A program made the translations under genes and the position numbers. Source: an uncultured Clostridia bacterium (GTDB taxonomy: Bacteria > Bacillota > Clostridia > Monoglobales > Monoglobaceae). Taken from it: DNA of 17,291 nt. Location: positions 1-17,291 of the forward strand of contig CAMCUJ010000003.1 in the NCBI GenBank assembly GCA_945878965.1. Direction: 5' to 3'. A model generated the notes under the pieces. That model was given only the letters and a program-made list of their open reading frames with translations, searched no databases and had not been told where the DNA came from. Each line of letters starts with the position of its first letter. The stretch's first letter is position 1. Positions 14,706-17,291 of this stretch are shown one piece after another.

Positions 14706-15396
14706 TGTAATTAAGGGAGCTAAGGTTAATTATAATAATAAAACTCCGTTCGTTATTGAGTCAGAGATTGAGGATAAAAGCAGCGAGCTTACAAATGAGC
14801 AGGAAGCGATAGTTACAAGCGAGATTAACCGTAGGGTTAAAGAGATTGAGAAAAATGCTAATGTTATTGCCGAGGAAATAATCCAGAGGGCTCATAGTGA
14901 GGCTGAGCAGATGCTTGAGCAGATAAGATATGAGTCGGCAAAGATTTTCGATGTTAAGCAAAAGGAAGGCTTTGAAAAGGGACTTAATGAGGCAGCTGAA
15001 AAGTATGCGGTTGTACTTGAAAATTCAAACAAGCTGATTGAAGAACAAAAATGCAGGTTTGAAGAAGAAATTAAGAAATTTAGTGATGATATTCTTGATT
15101 TATCCGTTCAGATGGCTCAGAAGATTACAGATATTGAGTTTAGAAGAAATGATGAGGCAATTCTTGCAGCACTTAATAAGGTTATGGAAGATTATAAGAA
15201 TGAAAAGAATGTTATAATTGAGCTTTCAATCAAAAATCTTGAAAGGCTTAAGGAAACTGAGCTTGCAAAGAAATATACTCTGCAGGAAAACAAACTGCTT
15301 GGAGAGAAGGATGCACTTATTGATCTCGATAACGGAACTATAGACATTTCTATGGATAAACAGCTTAATAACTTAGCTTCATCTATGGAAGAATAA
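14698..15396 (+). CDS. fliH: Flagellar assembly protein FliH
   Basis: FliH is the peripheral stalk and negative regulator of the FliI export ATPase, and links it to the C ring. The 232-residue protein is highly charged, with a long coiled-coil region (about 30-130), and ends with the conserved-looking GTIDISMDKQLNNL motif. Start TTG 14698 overlaps fliG by eight bases, with AAGGAG (14683-14688) 9 bases upstream inside fliG, so translation is coupled. FliH is poorly conserved in sequence; identity rests on the C-terminal motif plus its place between fliG and fliI. Confidence 0.9.
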   Translation: MYNVIKGAKVNYNNKTPFVIESEIEDKSSELTNEQEAIVTSEINRRVKEIEKNANVIAEEIIQRAHSEAEQMLEQIRYESAKIFDVKQKEGFEKGLNEAAEKYAVVLENSNKLIEEQKCRFEEEIKKFSDDILDLSVQMAQKITDIEFRRNDEAILAALNKVMEDYKNEKNVIIELSIKNLERLKETELAKKYTLQENKLLGEKDALIDLDNGTIDISMDKQLNNLASSMEE

Positions 15397-15456
15397 AGAA
15401 ATAAAATTTAGTATAGTATGTCGGTTTAAACAAAACAAAAAAGGAGCGGGAAAGGT

Positions 15457-16773
15457 TTGGACAGAGAAGGAAGAATTAATCGATTTAAATTAAAAATCGC
15501 AGATGCTGACCCGCTTAATTATTACGGTAAGGTAAGCCGAATAACGGGACTCACCGTTGAATCTGTGGGACCTATAGCTCAAATAGGTGAGTTGTGCGAT
15601 ATATATTCGCTTGACGGCAAAACTCAAATAAGGGCAGAGGTAATAGGTTTTAGAGAAAACAAGGTTGTGCTGATGCCATACAGTGAGCTGAGCGGAGTCG
15701 GAGCAGGAAGCAAGGTTGTTGCGACTAAGAGAGGTCTTGAGATAAAGATAAGCGAAAATCTTAAGGGCAGAGTTCTTGACGGACTTGGACAGCCTATAGA
15801 CGGGCTTGGAGATATTGGTGACGGAGAATATTTTCCTGTTGAAAATGACCCGCCCAATCCTATGGAGCGACCAAGAATTAAGAATATAATGCCTCTTGGA
15901 ATTAAGGCGATAGACAGTATGCTTACAATAGGCGAAGGTCAAAGAGTCGGCATTTTTGCAGGAAGCGGTGTTGGTAAAAGTACACTTCTTGGTATGATAG
16001 CAAGAAACGCAAAAGCGGATATAAACGTAATAGTTCTTGTGGGTGAGCGTGGCCGTGAGCTTAATGACTTTATAGAAAAGGACTTACAAAAGGAGGGTCT
16101 TGAGAAGTCGGTAATAGTTGTTGCAACATCGGACAGACCCGCCCTTATAAGACTTAAGGCGGCTATGACCGGAACTGCTATAGCTGAATTTTTTAGAGAT
16201 AAAGGCAAGAAGGTTTTACTTCTTATGGACTCTGTAACTCGATTTGCAATGGCTCAGCGAGAGATAGGAATGGCACTTGGCGAACCGCCTGTATCACGTG
16301 GTTATACACCGTCGGTTTACACAGAGCTGCCACAGCTTCTTGAAAGAACCGGAGCATCGGCTAAAGGTACTATAACCGCACTTTATACGGTTTTGGTTGA
16401 AGGCGATGATTTGAATGAGCCGATAACTGATACGGTTAGAGGTATACTTGACGGTCACATTGTCTTGTCAAGAGCATTGGCAAACCGAAACTTCTATCCG
16501 GCAATTGATGTTTTAGCCAGTATAAGCCGTCTTATGTCGGATATAGTATCACCTGAGCATAAGGATGCTGCGAATTATGCTAAAAATAAGATGGCGGTAT
16601 ATAAGGACGCAGAAGATTTGATTAACATAGGAGCCTACAAGCGGGGTTCCAATCCCGAGATTGATGAGGCCATCGACAAGATAGGCGATATTAATGATTT
16701 GCTCAAACAGAAGGTTGATGAAAGATTTGAATTTGATGAGGTTATAGAGGCGCTTAAGGAGATTGAAAAATAG
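15457..16773 (+). CDS. fliI: Flagellum-specific export ATPase FliI
   Basis: FliI is the hexameric ATPase of the flagellar type III export apparatus at the inner membrane, related to the F1 beta subunit. Walker A AGSGVGKS (168-175), catalytic Glu197 in VGERGRE and Walker B VLLLMDS (253-259) are intact. QREIGMALGEPPVSRGYTPS (267-286) separates it clearly from F1 ATPases. The 438 residues are the usual length. Start TTG 15457 has AAGGAG (15441-15446) 10 bases upstream and no competing ATG. It lies 60 bases after fliH, and fliJ follows after 77 bases. Confidence 0.97.
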   Translation: MDREGRINRFKLKIADADPLNYYGKVSRITGLTVESVGPIAQIGELCDIYSLDGKTQIRAEVIGFRENKVVLMPYSELSGVGAGSKVVATKRGLEIKISENLKGRVLDGLGQPIDGLGDIGDGEYFPVENDPPNPMERPRIKNIMPLGIKAIDSMLTIGEGQRVGIFAGSGVGKSTLLGMIARNAKADINVIVLVGERGRELNDFIEKDLQKEGLEKSVIVVATSDRPALIRLKAAMTGTAIAEFFRDKGKKVLLLMDSVTRFAMAQREIGMALGEPPVSRGYTPSVYTELPQLLERTGASAKGTITALYTVLVEGDDLNEPITDTVRGILDGHIVLSRALANRNFYPAIDVLASISRLMSDIVSPEHKDAANYAKNKMAVYKDAEDLINIGAYKRGSNPEIDEAIDKIGDINDLLKQKVDERFEFDEVIEALKEIEK

Positions 16774-16850
16774 AGTTTTAAATTTACATATGTTAGGTCG
16801 ATGAGCAATTTTCGGAATTATGGTTTGATTAAAAAGGTTAGTGTGATAGA

Positions 16851-17288
16851 ATGAAGAAGTTTAAATTTACACTTCAAACATTGTTAAATATTGAAGTCGC
16901 ACTTGAAAAAGAGAAGAAAAATGAACTTGCGATGATAAATGCGGAAATCGCAAGGCTAAACGATCAAAAAGATGAATTCAGCCAAAGTATTACAGAAGCT
17001 ATGCAGTATTCGTTTCGTACAATGGAAATTGGAGACTTGATGAATACCGAAAACTATACAAGGTATTTAAAGAAGTGTATAGTGGATACGGAACTTGAGA
17101 TTGCGGTAAAGCAGGATGAGAGAAGTGTTGCACAGGCTGAGCTTATCGAGTGTATGAGAAAGCGTAAGACTTACGAAAGGCTGAGAGAAAAACAGCTTGA
17201 GATTTATAAGAAGGAAATTGAAGCAGAAAATGCTAAGAATATAGACGACTTTGTGTCAGCAAGTATTGGGGTAGAAACTTATGAGTGA
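16851..17288 (+). CDS. fliJ: Flagellar export protein FliJ
   Basis: FliJ is the small coiled-coil stalk of the export ATPase and helps recycle export chaperones. The 145-residue protein has the N-terminal KKFKFTLQTLLNIEVALEK signature (2-20) and is otherwise an antiparallel, charged coiled coil with no membrane segment. The ribosome binding site is weak (AAGG near 16834-16837, 13 bases away), unlike its neighbours. Length and position after fliI support the call. It is complete, and its stop codon overlaps a likely next start at 17281. Confidence 0.92.
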   Translation: MKKFKFTLQTLLNIEVALEKEKKNELAMINAEIARLNDQKDEFSQSITEAMQYSFRTMEIGDLMNTENYTRYLKKCIVDTELEIAVKQDERSVAQAELIECMRKRKTYERLREKQLEIYKKEIEAENAKNIDDFVSASIGVETYE

Positions 17289-17291
17289 TTT
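17281..17291 (+). CDS. Start of the next operon gene, cut by the window edge
   Basis: ATG at 17281 opens a new frame (Met-Ser-Asp) overlapping the fliJ stop by eight bases, with GGGG (17268-17271) 9 bases upstream. The same 8-base overlap is seen for fliG-fliH and cheC-cheD. In Bacillus-type operons a small ylxF/MotE-like gene or fliK comes next, but only three codons are visible. Confidence 0.4.

Overview
The window looks like chromosomal DNA of a motile, low-G+C Gram-positive bacterium of the Clostridia, probably a gut or rumen type related to Lachnospiraceae or Ruminococcaceae. The evidence is the A+T-rich sequence, strong AGGAGG-type ribosome binding sites, sigma-A-like promoters (TTGAAA/TTGATT, 17 bp, TATAAT), a Bacillus/Clostridium-style flgB-flgC-fliE-fliF-fliG-fliH-fliI-fliJ gene order, CheC and CheD, and a BspA-like leucine-rich-repeat surface protein with Big_3 domains. 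The genus cannot be fixed from the sequence alone.

Layout. Bases 1-132 hold two possible promoters firing off the left edge and the terminator of the next gene. Bases 133-1245 (minus) encode a MalK/MsmX/UgpC-type sugar-importer ATPase without permease genes beside it. A 335-bp divergent region (1246-1580) carries a long AT-rich palindrome and a clear promoter for argC-argB (1581-3579), which encode arginine-biosynthesis steps 3 and 2 and end at a hairpin terminator. Convergent to these is a 3.9-kb minus-strand gene for a secreted 1309-residue LRR_5/Big_3 protein (3731-7660). Divergent from that is a 105-residue single-pass membrane protein of unknown function (7843-8160). Next come cheD and cheC (minus, 8192-9293, overlapping by 8 bp).

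A 606-bp A-tract-rich divergent region follows, with one good promoter in each direction. The right 7.4 kb is one flagellar operon on the plus strand: a lytic transglycosylase, flgB, flgC, fliE, fliF, fliG, fliH, fliI, fliJ and the first codons of one more gene.

How the genes work together. The flagellar cluster builds the basal body from the inside out. FliF (MS ring) is joined to the rod by FliE, FlgB and FlgC form the proximal rod, FliG is the rotor part of the C ring, and FliH/FliI/FliJ form the export ATPase complex. The transglycosylase is a plausible peptidoglycan opener for rod passage. CheC (CheY-P phosphatase) and CheD (receptor deamidase) are the adaptation branch of Bacillus-type chemotaxis, transcribed away from the operon. 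The arginine genes, sugar ATPase and surface protein are ordinary neighbours with no visible functional link to motility.

I did not find a convincing new system. The most interesting points are the run of TTG/GTG starts in the flagellar operon, the transglycosylase at its head, the malK-argC palindrome and the unrecognised small membrane protein.
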